Assembly (NCBI GenBank): GCA_030490835.1
Contig: CM059973.1
Span: 82,847,221 to 82,911,220 of the forward strand
Source of the DNA: Annona cherimola
Lineage: Eukaryota; Streptophyta; Magnoliopsida; Magnoliales; Annonaceae
DNA: 64,000 bases
Reading direction: 5' to 3'
Both the position numbers and the translations under genes were made by a program. Position 1 is the first letter of the stretch, and each line of letters opens with the position of its first letter. Of this stretch, positions 22,019 to 32,363 are shown in pieces. The notes beneath the pieces are model-generated. The model did no database searches. It was not told where the DNA came from and was given only the letters and a program-made list of their open reading frames with translations.

Positions 22019-23446
22019 ATGGAGAAAGGGAAGCTTCACATCATCCTGTTGCCGTGGTTGGCATTTGGTCACTTGATCCCCTATCTCGACCTCGCCAAGC
22101 GCTTAGCTCGAATGGGCCACCGCATTTCCTTCCTCTCCACCCCTCGCAACATCGACAGGCTCCCAACCGCCCCATCCGACCTGCAGCCCCAGCTACACTT
22201 TGTGAAGCTCACAACATCCCCTGTTGCAGGACTACCTGAGGATGCTCAGGCCACCAGCGACGCGCCTTCTCATATGATTCCCTTGATCATGAAACTGCAG
22301 GACGGAATGGAGGGCCCCCTGCGCGCCTTCATCCAAGACAATCCATTTCCAGATTGGATTATCTATGACATCTTTCATCCCTGGGCTCCAGCCGTGGCCG
22401 CTGACTATGGAATATCCTCAGTCTTCTTTACAATACTCCCTGCAATGAGCCAGTGTTTCATCGGTCCAGCGTCGGCCCTGTTTGACCGTCAAGAAGACCC
22501 AAGCCCTCACCACTTTACTGCCCCACCCCCGTGGATTCCATTCCCCACCAACCTCGCTTGGCGATACCACGACGCCGTCCGAATGACGAAACACGCAAGC
22601 AGCATTTCTTCGGTCACAGGCGTGTCCATGAATCATCGAATAGGCAAGGTGATCAAAGGATGTGATGTTGCTGCCGTGCGAAGCTGCATCGACTTCGAAC
22701 CGGAGTGGATTCAGCTCCTCGGTCAGCTCTACCAAAAACCTGTATTTCCCCTGGGCCTTCTTTCCCCTTCGGTAACGGGTTCGAGCAACATATTAGATGA
22801 ACAACCACTGGCAGTCCTGGAATGGCTGGACAAACAAAAGCCTTGGTCAACTGTGTATGTGGCATTTGGGAGCGAGTGGCAATTGAACAGGGAGGAGGTG
22901 CACGAGATTGCATTTGGGCTGGAGCGATCGGGGCTTCCCTTCTTTTGGGCGTATAGGGCTGACGAATATCTACTCCCAGAAGGTTTCGAGGATAGGACCA
23001 AGAGCCGGGGTCTTATCCATGTGGGATGGGCTCCTCAAGGAAGGCTTTTAGCACACCAGTCGATTGGGTGTTTCTTGACGCATGCCGGATGGGGCTCCAC
23101 TGTTGAAGGGCTTGCATTGGGCAAGCCGCTTGTCATGTTGCCCATGCACGCAGACCAGGGCCTGATCGCGCTTCGGATGGCCGAGAAGAAGGTTGGCGTA
23201 GACGTGCCGAGGAAGGAGGAAGATGGATCCTTCGAAGGAGATGGAGTCGCAAAGTGCCTGAAGCTGGTGATGTTGGAGGAGGAGGGTAAATTAATCAGTT
23301 CCAACGCTCTTCAAATGATGAAGATTTTTAGCAATGAGAAACGGAATAATCAGTACATTGAGGATTTTGTGAATTATCTGATTGAGAATCGTCGGCAGAA
23401 CTCTGCCTCAGTCCCAATTCCCGGCCAATTAGGCCCACTTAATTAG
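22019..23446 (+). CDS. UGT91-type UDP-glycosyltransferase, gene 1
   Basis: 475-aa, single-exon family-1 UGT, full length. Expected to move a sugar from a UDP-sugar to a small-molecule acceptor in the cytosol; relatives in UGT91 often add a second sugar to flavonoid, terpenoid or saponin glycosides. N-terminal LPWLAFGH carries the catalytic His18; Asp117 (WIIYD) completes the dyad; STPRNIDRLP (40-49) is typical of UGT91. The 44-residue PSPG box spans W337-Q380 with Trp358 at box position 22 and a D-Q end, which usually goes with UDP-glucose, though UDP-rhamnose users exist in this family. The usual HCGWNS reads HAGWGS. The frame is open back to 21800, but the TATA box at 21968 and homologous copies favour this ATG. 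It converges on a broken UGT at 24.4 kb. Confidence 0.93.
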   Translation: MEKGKLHIILLPWLAFGHLIPYLDLAKRLARMGHRISFLSTPRNIDRLPTAPSDLQPQLHFVKLTTSPVAGLPEDAQATSDAPSHMIPLIMKLQDGMEGPLRAFIQDNPFPDWIIYDIFHPWAPAVAADYGISSVFFTILPAMSQCFIGPASALFDRQEDPSPHHFTAPPPWIPFPTNLAWRYHDAVRMTKHASSISSVTGVSMNHRIGKVIKGCDVAAVRSCIDFEPEWIQLLGQLYQKPVFPLGLLSPSVTGSSNILDEQPLAVLEWLDKQKPWSTVYVAFGSEWQLNREEVHEIAFGLERSGLPFFWAYRADEYLLPEGFEDRTKSRGLIHVGWAPQGRLLAHQSIGCFLTHAGWGSTVEGLALGKPLVMLPMHADQGLIALRMAEKKVGVDVPRKEEDGSFEGDGVAKCLKLVMLEEEGKLISSNALQMMKIFSNEKRNNQYIEDFVNYLIENRRQNSASVPIPGQLGPLN

Positions 23447-23460
23447 GCCTCGGTTTGGCA

Positions 23461-23499
23461 ATGCTTTCAAGTAATGCTTTCAAGTAATGCTTTCAAGTA
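23461..23499 (+). repeat. 13-bp triplication after UGT gene 1
   Basis: Three perfect tandem copies of ATGCTTTCAAGTA starting 14 bp after the stop codon, then a partial fourth. Absent from the paralogous 3' end at 29650. An AATAAA at 23592-23597 is a possible poly(A) signal. Confidence 0.85.
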
Positions 23500-24174
23500 A
23501 TGCTTATGGCTTATTCATTTCCAAAGTGTGATACATTGAATTCCTGTTTGACAAACGTTATAGCTTATGGATATGTTTATTGCTATTTTTAAATAAAAAG
23601 ACAACTCAGAAGCAAAAACAAAACACCCATGACAATACTAAATAGTGCATTAGTCTGCTATTACCAGCTGGTTTAGAGTCAAGGGCTGAATCAAGTTTCT
23701 TTTCCAAAGCAAGTGAGATTTTCTTATTTTTTTCCTGAAAGCAGCAAGTGAGCATTTTAGTTGAAGTAAAGTAGATGATTTATTTTTTGTTGAATAAAGT
23801 AAAGATGATGATGATTAGTTAGCTAACTTTATAAGATAGGGCTCCTCTCCCTTGCTTTTTTTTTTTTTCCCCCCGTGAAAAATGAAGCAGTAGCTAGAAC
23901 CGTTTGGCGGTGCGACGATCATAGGAGAATGGTATGGAAACAATCTCTGTGGAGCTGTCATGTAATTCATCAGTTCGTAGTCAGTTAATAAACAAACAAT
24001 TTCATTTTCGTTTGGCTCCACTCAACCCTAAACTTAATTTGAAGCTTTAAAGACGAGAAAAAAGAGAACTTAACTTTAAGCTATTTTGTCTTGTGTCAGA
24101 CGAAGAATAAGATGGGTTCTTTGTAAACCACTTGAAACACATGGTACCGAATGCATGCATGACAAAGAGTTTCA

Positions 24175-24421
24175 CCAAAGTAGATTTTGAAATTAAATCA
24201 CACACAACCAAATTGTGTTATTGCAACGAGCACGCTACACCCAAACATCCATCACCTGCATCTGACAACGCTAATTTTTGTTGATCATGCTGTCTGGATT
24301 CTATTTCAAAGAGTCAACAATCTCCCTCGCGCCCGCATATTTTAGAAAAAAAAAAATTGGTTGACCCTTCATTGCAGACCTGATAATCGCAGACACAGAA
24401 GGCCTAATTTGTTGAAAATAA
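24175..24421 (-). repeat. UGT 3'-flank repeat, copy 1
   Basis: The 3' flank of a minus-strand UGT (GCTAATTTTTGTTGATCA, AGAGTCAACAATCT, CGCATATTTTAGAAAA). It is also found at 30118-30308, 39140-39238 (part), 50915-51149 and 54300-54470, marking how far the duplications reach beyond the coding region. Confidence 0.8.
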
Positions 24422-24499
24422 TTATGCTAATGGGACTGCTGAAGAGTTCTGCCGTCGATCCTCAATCAGATAATTAACAAATTCCTCGATTTGAGTTGG
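24422..24499 (-). pseudogene. UGT C-terminal scrap (minus)
   Basis: About 25 codons of a UGT91-type C-terminus (IEEFVNYLIEDRRQNSS) read on the minus strand, with its normal 3' flank to the left. The rest of the gene is missing; at about 24500 the sequence switches to a UGT fragment in the opposite orientation. Confidence 0.85.
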
Positions 24500-24790
24500 T
24501 CTTGCATTTGGCAAGGCGCTCGTTATGGTGACCACGCGTGCGCTGGTTTCCCGAAATGTGGCTGTGGAGGTGCCGAGGAATGATAGAGATGGATCTTTCA
24601 TAGGCGACGGCGTTGCTAAGTGCCTGAAGCATGGTGATGGTGGATGAGGAGGGTCGGCCGTTAGATCAAACGCCAGAGAGATGAGAACATCTTTTGGCGA
24701 TGGGGAACTAAGCAGCCGGTATGTTAAGGGCTTCTCCGAGTACATCATCGAGAAGTCGAGAACAGACCCAGCAGCGAAATCAGAATAGTG
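24500..24790 (+). pseudogene. UGT C-terminal scrap (plus), fused tail-to-head
   Basis: Plus-strand remnant covering the end of the PSPG box and the C-terminus: LALPGKALVMV-like start (GKALVMV), VEVPRNDRDGSF (near 24565), GDGVAKCLK, then after a frameshift SNAREM and YVKGFSEYIIEKS (near 24720-24760). It abuts the minus-strand scrap at 24499, forming an inverted junction between two partial paralogues. Confidence 0.8.
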
Positions 24791-25928
24791 GCTGTCGCAA
24801 AACGTAATATCCATCCCTATTTGGCAAAAAAAAAAAGAGGGATAGCTAGTACTGGTGGGAGCGTACTCTATTTTTAAAAATTGAGTTTTATCCTTTTTTA
24901 TACCAGGTTGACATAGAGCCAGTTTCAACTAAACTTGTAGTTAGTATTCAACCGGTTTCGAGATAACGGGTTTAGATTAGTTCAAGTCCGGATAACAAGT
25001 CCGGGTAATAGGTCGACCCGCCACAGTCCACATCCGGTAGCTAGGTCTTTACCCGTGAGATCCCAGAATTACGAGCTTTGCATTTTGGCTGTGGCTTCTT
25101 CTTTAATGTTCTGCGCTTTGCAGTCTGCTGATTCGAGCATACTTGTTTATCATTTTCTACTTAGTAATGAATTCTTATTGTTGTCTTATTTTAAAGCAGA
25201 GGGATTCTTTTTGGGGAAGGTCAAATCCAAATCACCAATTTTTATATACTTAATTTGCAGAAATTATAATTGTGCCTACAAGATTTATACAAATTAGGAT
25301 TCCATCCACTTCCGTTAAAATTGGTTATGAAATGACCAAAACGCACATGGTAAGCATGGAGTCTTCATGCTTATCCTTAATTTTTCAAAATTTAAATCAT
25401 TTAGCATATTTATCCATTTAAATTTTTTTATAATTCAAAAATTATATATATTATAAACTTTTATGCATCATATTTACATTATACAATTTTTATAAATTTT
25501 GATAATTACGTGCGCACTCTCAATTGATGTTATTTTTTATTTGGTATATTCGATCAGCATTATTTTTGGTAGAATAACAAAACAAAATATGTTTTACATG
25601 ATAAAAAATTTAGGTTTAAAAATATATTTTGAAATTAATACATTAAGAATAACCATGAGAAATAAAAAGCATTGAATTATTGGGGTATATTCATCTATGG
25701 CCCAAAATGTTTTTTTTATTTTTTATAAAACTGTTAATATATTTTAGTTATTTTCAAGGTTACTAGTTTTATTGAAATTTTTTTAAAAAATGAAAATAAC
25801 ACAAGTTTGGGCTGGCCCGTAAAGGATCACTCGGCTGACTTGTTACTCGTAATCATTACCCAAATCTGGAGCGCGAAGATCGAACGTAACTTCGACTGCT
25901 TGAAAAACTCTACAGCAATCAACCATAC
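24791..25928. other. Intergenic, no gene seen
   Basis: AT-rich. From about 25850 it aligns with the promoter-distal flank of UGT gene 1 (21330-21470; shared words CGAACGTA/CGTACGTA, CTTCGACNGCTTGAAAA), so the duplicated block begins here or earlier. Confidence 0.5.
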
Positions 25929-26206
25929 GGTTGTATTTGGTAATAAATAAAACTTTTGATGAAAAGTTTTGGAGAGTAAAAGTTGTTAAATGATGTGATA
26001 TGATAGGAGTAATTATGAGTAGTAAGATGATAAAGTTAAAATAGATAGGTTAGTTATGTGGATAGTTGTGTAGAAATGATTGGAAAATATAATAGTTATA
26101 TAGAAAAATATGAAAAAATAATTAAAAAATATGATAGTTGTGGAGAGTGAAAAGTTTTAGATTGAAAATTTTTAACTTACATTTTTGTCAATTGTCAAAC
26201 ACACCC
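25929..26206 (+). mobile_element. M1 MITE inside the duplicated UGT flank
   Basis: About 278 bp; left end GGTTGTATTTGG, right end CAAACACACCC. It interrupts the sequence that is contiguous at about 21395-21410 upstream of UGT gene 1, so it inserted after the two blocks separated (or was never in block 1). Target duplication not clear. Confidence 0.75.
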
Positions 26207-26917
26207 TGCTAAAATAAGAAACAAAATCTCAGCATCTTCGAATGCTGCTGAAAAACCGAGGATAGTAGTAATTAATCGTGCTTGGCTTCTACGATAGCCT
26301 TTGTCTATATATTCTTCTATTTTTATTATATTCATGCTGGATGAAAAATTTTAGTTCCGTTTTATATATTTGATATATATTATTTTCTTTCGTCCTATAT
26401 TATTACACACGGCTCCTCATCCAAAAAATATATAATGAATATAATAAAATAGTTTAATATTAAATATTAATTTTAAAATTGTATTTTTGATATCTAAATC
26501 ATTTAAAATGTTATTACTGCATGGATAAATAATTTTTAAAGTATTATTATATTCTAATACTATATAAATAGATTTAAGTATTTTTCATAAAATTTATGCA
26601 TGAATTCATATTTTTATCAAATGCGGCCAACATTATGCAATTTGGTTGATTTGGTATTGTAGCTAAACAAATGATTTTAAATATAGTTAATGGAGTAAAT
26701 TTCATATTAATTTGTAAAATATTAAAATGAAATATATATATATATAACCACTTCTATTAATCTATAATTAATTATTATTTATCGTACTTCTACTTTTGAG
26801 ATAAACATAACTTTAAAATCAACCACTCCCTAATCTATAATTAATTAATATTTATGGTACTTCTACTTTCGAAATAAATATAACTTTAAAATCACCATTT
26901 TAAAATCACCATTTCTT

Positions 26918-27122
26918 TTTCAACTAGGCTTCGCCTAATTGGTCACATACAACACCCAACATGTTCACGCGTTCGAACAGCCATAAGTGACTTTTCGATT
27001 ATTTACTATTGTCGGAGAGCTTGTTGTCTCCCAAATGAATAACTAGAAGCTTATTGTCTCTTATGAACTTAATTGTAATATAAAAATAAGAAATAATATT
27101 GTATACAATCAATCAAATAAAT
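26918..27122 (+). mobile_element. Second SINE-like element with 10-bp target duplication
   Basis: About 205 bp. Box-A-like TCGCCTAATTGG (26931-26942) and box-B-like CGTTCGAACAG (26970-26980), an A-rich 3' end, and a 10-bp direct repeat ACCATTTCTT on both sides (26908-26917, 27123-27132). Its sequence is unrelated to the SINE at 16.4 kb. Confidence 0.7.
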
Positions 27123-27716
27123 ACCATTTCTTAAAATTGTTATGTCTAAACATTAAATAGTGCAAATATTTTTTTGTTTTTATTTATATGTACTTAGTAG
27201 ATTGAATATCCCTAAACAGCAAAACTCATCGGTTCGAATCCATGAATGCTAATAAGAAAAAATTATTTGGAGTGGAATAGTCTAATATGAAGCAATCTTT
27301 ACATTGGTCGCATCACGAGAAAATATGGTGAAAAGCTCAAAAATTTTGATATTATTTGTTATTTTCACCATCTAATTATTCTACTTTATTATTATTTTTT
27401 ATTTTTACCGTCTAATTATTCTACTTTATTGTTTTTTTATTTACTAACGTTTTTCTTATTCTTTTATACCACAATTCTACTCATTTTATCATTATTTTTT
27501 TATATTAATTATGATCCTGCTTTTACAAAATGTTTTACAAAATTTTCCCCTTGTTTATTACCTCTTACCCTAAAAGGAACCTGAAGTTGTCTCGAAAAAA
27601 AAAAGACCCTGAAAAAAAAGGGTCAAAGGTATACGGATGTTGGCTTGAGACATCTTCCTCATTTAGAAAGCTCTCAAGTCTCAACGCCTTGCCCACAGCA
27701 TGTCTTGGCTTTGCCA

Positions 27717-27932
27717 GCTATAAAGCCTCACCTTGGTTGGAAACCTCAGCTCCCGGCTACCAGCGGGAGAAAAGCTTCACCTCGTACTGTTGCCGTGGTA
27801 GGCATTTGGTCACTCGAGATCAGAGCTATAAAGCCTCACCTCGATTGGAAACCTCAGCTCCCGGCTACCAGCGGGAGAAAAGCTTCACATCGTACTGTTG
27901 CCGTGGTAGGCATTTGGTTACTTGAGCCCCTA
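27717..27932 (+). repeat. 108-bp tandem duplication at pseudogene 5' end
   Basis: Two units starting GCTATAAAGCCTCACC, 108 bp apart, nearly identical through TTGCCGTGGTAGGCATTTGGT. Each carries promoter TATA, leader and first codons. Confidence 0.88.
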
Positions 27933-28193
27933 TCTCGACCTCGCCAAGCGCTTAGCTCGAATGGGCCATCACCTCCTACCTCTCCGCCCCCTCACAACAT
28001 CGACAGGCGCGCTCCCAACCGTCCCACCCGAGCTACAGCCCCAGTTACGCTTCGTGAAGCCCACAACATCCCCTGTTGCTTGCCTACCCGAGGATTCTCG
28101 GTCCACCGGCGACGCGCCTTCTCATTTGATTCCCTTGATCATGAAACTGCACGACGGAATGAAGGGCCCCCCACGTGCCTTCATTAAAAACAC

Positions 28194-28535
28194 GTTGTAA
28201 TTAGGTAATGCGGGAGCATACCTGAATTCATCGATGTCATAGATTTCACTTAGAAAAACAGAAACGATCTTACTGAGTGCATAATCTTCTCCTACAGCAC
28301 TTTCTCCCGTTAATACCAGCAGCCGATGGGCAACCACAAGTGCAAAATTATGTGTAGGAGGGACCCAGACTCCCCTACTTATATAGAGCCTTTCCATTAT
28401 GCTCAAATAGGAAGAAAATCAACTACTAAGGAAATTGTCGTATTCCAAAATATGCTAAGCTACCACTTTTATGCAAAATTTAGGATTATATATTATATTA
28501 GGCCACTTTACAATATCTTACAAGATCTAACAAAA
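28194..28535. other. Unidentified insertion in pseudogene
   Basis: About 340 bp absent from all other UGT copies. It lies between the AFIK and NWII codons. No TIR, box A/B or poly(A) was found. A 94-codon minus-strand frame runs through part of it but I recognise no family. Flanks share only ACA, so the mechanism is open. Confidence 0.6.
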
Positions 28536-30117
28536 CAATCTCCAAATTGGATTATCTAATGACATGTTTCATCACTGGGCTCCGGCCGTCGCCGCTGACT
28601 ATGGCGTATCCTCAGTCTTCTTTACAATACTCCCTGCAATGAGCCAGTGTCCAGCATCGGCCCTGTTGGACCGTCGAGAAGACCCGAGCCCTCACCCGTT
28701 TACTGCGCCACACCCCACCTCCACACCCACCCCCACCATGGATTCCATTCCCCACCAACCTGGCTTGGCGATATCATGACGCCGTCAGACCGACGAAGCA
28801 GGGAAGTAGCGTTTCTTTGTGTACAGGCGTGCCCATGAATCATCGGGTAGGCAAGGTGATGAAAGGATGTGATGTTGCTGCCGTGCGAAGCTGCGTCGAC
28901 TTCGACCCGGAGTGGATTCATTCCTCGGTCAGCTCTACCAAAAATCTGTCTTTCCTTTGGGCCTTCTTTCCCTTCGGTAACGGGTTCGAACAATAAGGTA
29001 GATGAACAACCACTGGCAGTCCTGGAATGGCTGGACAAACAAAGGCCTGAGACCTCTGTGTATGTGGCATTTGGGAGCGAGTGGCAATTGAACAGGGAGG
29101 AGGTGCACGAGATTGCATTTGGGCTGGAGCGATCGGGTATTCCTTTCTTTTGGGGGCGTATGGGGCTGACGAAAATCTACTACCAGAAGGTTTCGAGGAT
29201 CGGATCAATAGCCTGAGTCTCATTCACGTGGGCTGGGCTCCTCAAATAAGGCTTTTAGAGCACCAGCCGATTGGCTGTTTCTTGACGCATGCCGGATGGG
29301 ACTCCACCATTGAAGACCTTGCACTAAGCAAGCCACTTGTCATGTTGCCCATGCACGCAGATCAGGGACTGATCGCGCTTGGATGGCCGAGAAGAAGGTT
29401 GGAGTAGACGTGCCGAGGAAGGAGGAAGATGGATCCTTCGAAGGAGAGAGCGTTGCAAAGTGCCTAAAGCTGGTAATGTTGGAGGAGGAGGGTGAACTAA
29501 TCAAGTACAACGCCCTTCAATTCAAGAAGATTGGCAATGAGAAACGGGACGACGAATACATTGAAGAGTTTGAGAATTATCTGATTGAGAATCGTCGGCA
29601 AAACTGTGCCTTAGTCTCAATTTCCGACCAATTAGGCCCACTTAACTAGTCTGCTATTACCAGTTGGTTTATAGTTTGTAGTCAATGGCCGAATCAAAAT
29701 TCTTTTCAAAAATAAATGAGCATTTTAGTTGAAGTAGATCAATGATAACTAGTTAACTAGCTTTGTACGATAATGCTCCTCTCCCTTCTTGCACTTTTTT
29801 TTTCCTGAAAAAAATGAAACAATAGATGGAACGGTCGAGGCAGTGCGACGATCGGAGGAGAATGGGAATGGAAACAATGTATACGGAGCTTTCATGTAAC
29901 TTATCAGTCTTATTTTAAACAACTCCCTTGTGGTAATATTTAAATCATGTGGCGTGTTACAAACAATTCGATTGCGATTTGGCTTCGCTCAACCCGAATT
30001 CAATTTGAAGCTTTAAAAACGAAAAACAAGAGGACTGTGAACTATTTTGTCTTATGTCAGGCATATGGTAATGGCACTGAATGTATGCATGACAAGAGTT
30101 TCACCAAAGTAGATTTT

Positions 30118-30308
30118 GACATTGAATCACATACAACCAAATTGTATTATTACAACGACCACTCTACACCCGCATCTGAAAACGCTAATTTTTGTTGATC
30201 AGGCTGGCCGGTTTCTATTTCAGAGAGTCAACAATCTCCCTCACGCCCGCATATTTTAGAAAAGAAACTAGGTTGACCCTTCACTGCAAACCTGATAATC
30301 GCAGATAA
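30118..30308 (-). repeat. UGT 3'-flank repeat, copy 2
   Basis: 3' flank of the minus-strand gene 2, closely matching 24175-24421 and 50915-51149. Confidence 0.8.
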
Positions 30309-31694
30309 TTATGCTAAAGAGTTCTTCCGTCGATTCTCAATGAGATAATTCACAAACTCCTCAACGTGCTGATTGTTCCGTTCCGCACTCCCAAAAATCT
30401 TTGTCATTTCCAGAGCATTAGACCTGATTGTTTCACCCTGCTCCTCCATCATCACCAGCTTTAGGCACTTAGAGATCGCGTCGCCTTCGAATGATCCGTC
30501 TGTCTCCTTCCTTGGCACTTCCACTCCAACATTCTTCTCGGCCACGATCCGTTGCGCGATCAGCCCCTGGTCTGCGTACATGGGTAACATGACGAGTGGC
30601 TTGCCAAATGCAAGGCCTTCAACGGTGGATGCCCATCCGGCATGCGTTAAGAAGCACCCAATCGACTTGTGCGCCAAAAGCCTTCCCTGAGGAGCCCATC
30701 CCAGGTGTAGAAACCCATGACTCTTGATCGTCTCCGAGAAACTTTCTGGTAGTAGATCCGGGTCCCCCCTATAAGCCCAAAAGAAAGATAGCTCCGATCG
30801 CTCCAGCCCAAACGCAATCTCATGCACCTCCTCTCTGTTCAATTGCCACTCGCTCCCAAATGCTGCATACACAATTGACCCGGGCTTTTGTTTGTCCAGC
30901 CATTCCAGGACTGCCCGTGGTTCATCTACCTCGCTGCAGGCTTCGGACACCGAAGAAGGGGATAGCATGCCTAATGGGAAAACGGGTTTCTGTAAGAGCT
31001 GGCTGAGGAGCGGAATCCACTCGGGTTCGAAGTCGATGCTGCTTCTCACAGCTGCAACATTACATCCTTGGAATGCCTTGCCTATTCGATGATTTAGTCT
31101 GACGCCCATCAGATTCTTGGTTAGGCGGACGGCATCATGGGCACGCCAAGCGAGATTGGTGGGGATTGTTATCCAAGGGGGTCTCTCCATATATTGCTGC
31201 GGACTTGGGTCGTCTCGACCGGAATTCAACAGCACTGATGGTGGGCCGGTGAAAGAGAGGGACATTGCAGTGAGTGGTGTAAAGAAGGCCGAGGGTATCC
31301 CAAAGTCAGCGGCGACGGCTGGAGCCCAGTAGTGAAAAATGTCGTAGATGATCCAATCTGCAGGAAAGGTGTTGCTTTGGATGAAGGCACGCAGGGGCCC
31401 CTCCATTCCATCTTGTAGTCTCGTCAGCAAGGGAAGCTCATGAGGAAGCACGTCGCTGGTAGACTGAGCATCCTCGGGCAGGCCTGCAACTGCTGGTGGA
31501 GTGAGCTTCACGAGGTGTAACTGGGGCTGTAGATCGAGAGGGACGGTTGGGAGCCTGTCGATGTTGCGAGGGGTGGAAAGGAAGGAGACGCGGTGGCCCA
31601 TTCGAGCCAAGCACTTAGCAAGCTCAAGATATGGGATCAAGTGACCAAATGCCAACAACGGCAACAGGACAATGTGAAGCTCCACATTCTCCAT
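30309..31694 (-). CDS. UGT91-type UDP-glycosyltransferase, gene 2
   Basis: 461-aa, single exon, open throughout. Dyad His18 (LLAFGH) and Asp118 (WIIYD); PSPG box W333-Q376 with HAGWAS in place of HCGWNS and ending ADQ. Differences from its paralogues: Leu13 where all others have Trp (LPLLAFGH), about six residues missing near 193-198 (TKN-LMGV versus TKHASSISSVTGV), one extra residue in RIVAEKN, and a C-terminus ending KNSLA. The frame extends upstream to 31781, but a TATA-like TATATAT at 31757-31763 and alignment to the other copies support this start. Sugar donor probably UDP-glucose or UDP-rhamnose; acceptor unknown. Intact, but the unusual changes make its activity less certain than that of genes 1, 3 and 4. 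Confidence 0.9.
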   Translation of the reverse strand: MENVELHIVLLPLLAFGHLIPYLELAKCLARMGHRVSFLSTPRNIDRLPTVPLDLQPQLHLVKLTPPAVAGLPEDAQSTSDVLPHELPLLTRLQDGMEGPLRAFIQSNTFPADWIIYDIFHYWAPAVAADFGIPSAFFTPLTAMSLSFTGPPSVLLNSGRDDPSPQQYMERPPWITIPTNLAWRAHDAVRLTKNLMGVRLNHRIGKAFQGCNVAAVRSSIDFEPEWIPLLSQLLQKPVFPLGMLSPSSVSEACSEVDEPRAVLEWLDKQKPGSIVYAAFGSEWQLNREEVHEIAFGLERSELSFFWAYRGDPDLLPESFSETIKSHGFLHLGWAPQGRLLAHKSIGCFLTHAGWASTVEGLAFGKPLVMLPMYADQGLIAQRIVAEKNVGVEVPRKETDGSFEGDAISKCLKLVMMEEQGETIRSNALEMTKIFGSAERNNQHVEEFVNYLIENRRKNSLA

Positions 31695-31756
31695 GTTGAG
31701 TGAAGTTAAGAGAGAGTTAGGGACGCTTCTCCGAATTAATGGAGCCTGAGGCTTCA

Positions 31757-31763
31757 TATATAT
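31757..31763 (-). promoter_or_regulatory. TATA box of UGT gene 2
   Basis: Minus-strand TATATAT followed by GAAGCCTCAGGC, the counterpart of TATAAAGCCTCA before UGT gene 1; about 63 bp from the ATG. Confidence 0.6.
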
Positions 31764-32363
31764 TACTAACATACAAGGCAAATTATATAGTCACAGAGAC
31801 CTTTGATCTTTAGGTTCGCTGGACTATCACGTGGCTGATGCCGCAGTGGAGTGCGGATCAGGTAATTAGATCGCACATCTAGATACGATTTGTCAATGAA
31901 AATTGATTAAATTGTTAATAATAATTAAAATACAAAATGGTAAAACTTCAAATATAGATTAAATAAACTTAGAATAACAAATTTATATAAAAAAAATTTA
32001 AAATATGTACTTAGGCCGGCTGCATAGTTATATGAATACCATGATATTTGGGCTTCGTTACTGTGGTTTCATTTATGGAAATGCTTTTGTGTTAATATTT
32101 ATCCTAATTACTTCATGTTTTCATTCCAACGATTATTTTAAAACATAATACCTATTATCGAATCACTGTCGTACTCCACCTAATTAACTTATTTATTAGA
32201 TTCCTTGGGATTTTTGTAAAGACACGCAGACCATCTACTCTTTTAAAATTGCACATTAGAAGACCATTAGCAGATTAAATAGATTCTCCTAAGTTTCAAA
32301 AAGTCAACTAATTAAATACCGATACTAATATATGATGTGTGTGAGACAAATTTAGATATTGGG

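Larger units (their letters stand above)
27640..29649 (+). pseudogene. UGT91-type pseudogene, paralogue of gene 1
   Basis: Clear copy of UGT gene 1 including its TATA region and 3' end (both end NRRQN...QLGPLN), but dead. The start codon is lost (ATGGAGAAA-equivalent reads GCGGGAGAAA) in both units of a 108-bp tandem duplication (27717-27824, 27825-27932) that carries the TATA word and the first codons. An insertion of about 340 bp (28194-28535) splits the FI...DWII stretch. Further frameshifts follow at about 28560, 28740, 28930, 29155 and 29390. The PSPG region survives as HAGWDS...GKPLVMLPM. It converges on the intact gene at 30.3-31.7 kb. Confidence 0.95.

Noticed and set aside
24422..24928. 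168-codon minus-strand ORF
   Set aside because: Only its last 25 codons are genuine UGT tail; the rest is an antisense reading of a plus-strand UGT fragment.
27226..27245. Box-B-like GGTTCGAATCCATGAATG
   Set aside because: No matching box A at the right distance and no target duplication, so not called a SINE or tRNA.
28122..28406. 94-codon minus-strand ORF over the insertion in the UGT pseudogene
   Set aside because: No recognisable family; part of it is antisense to UGT coding sequence.
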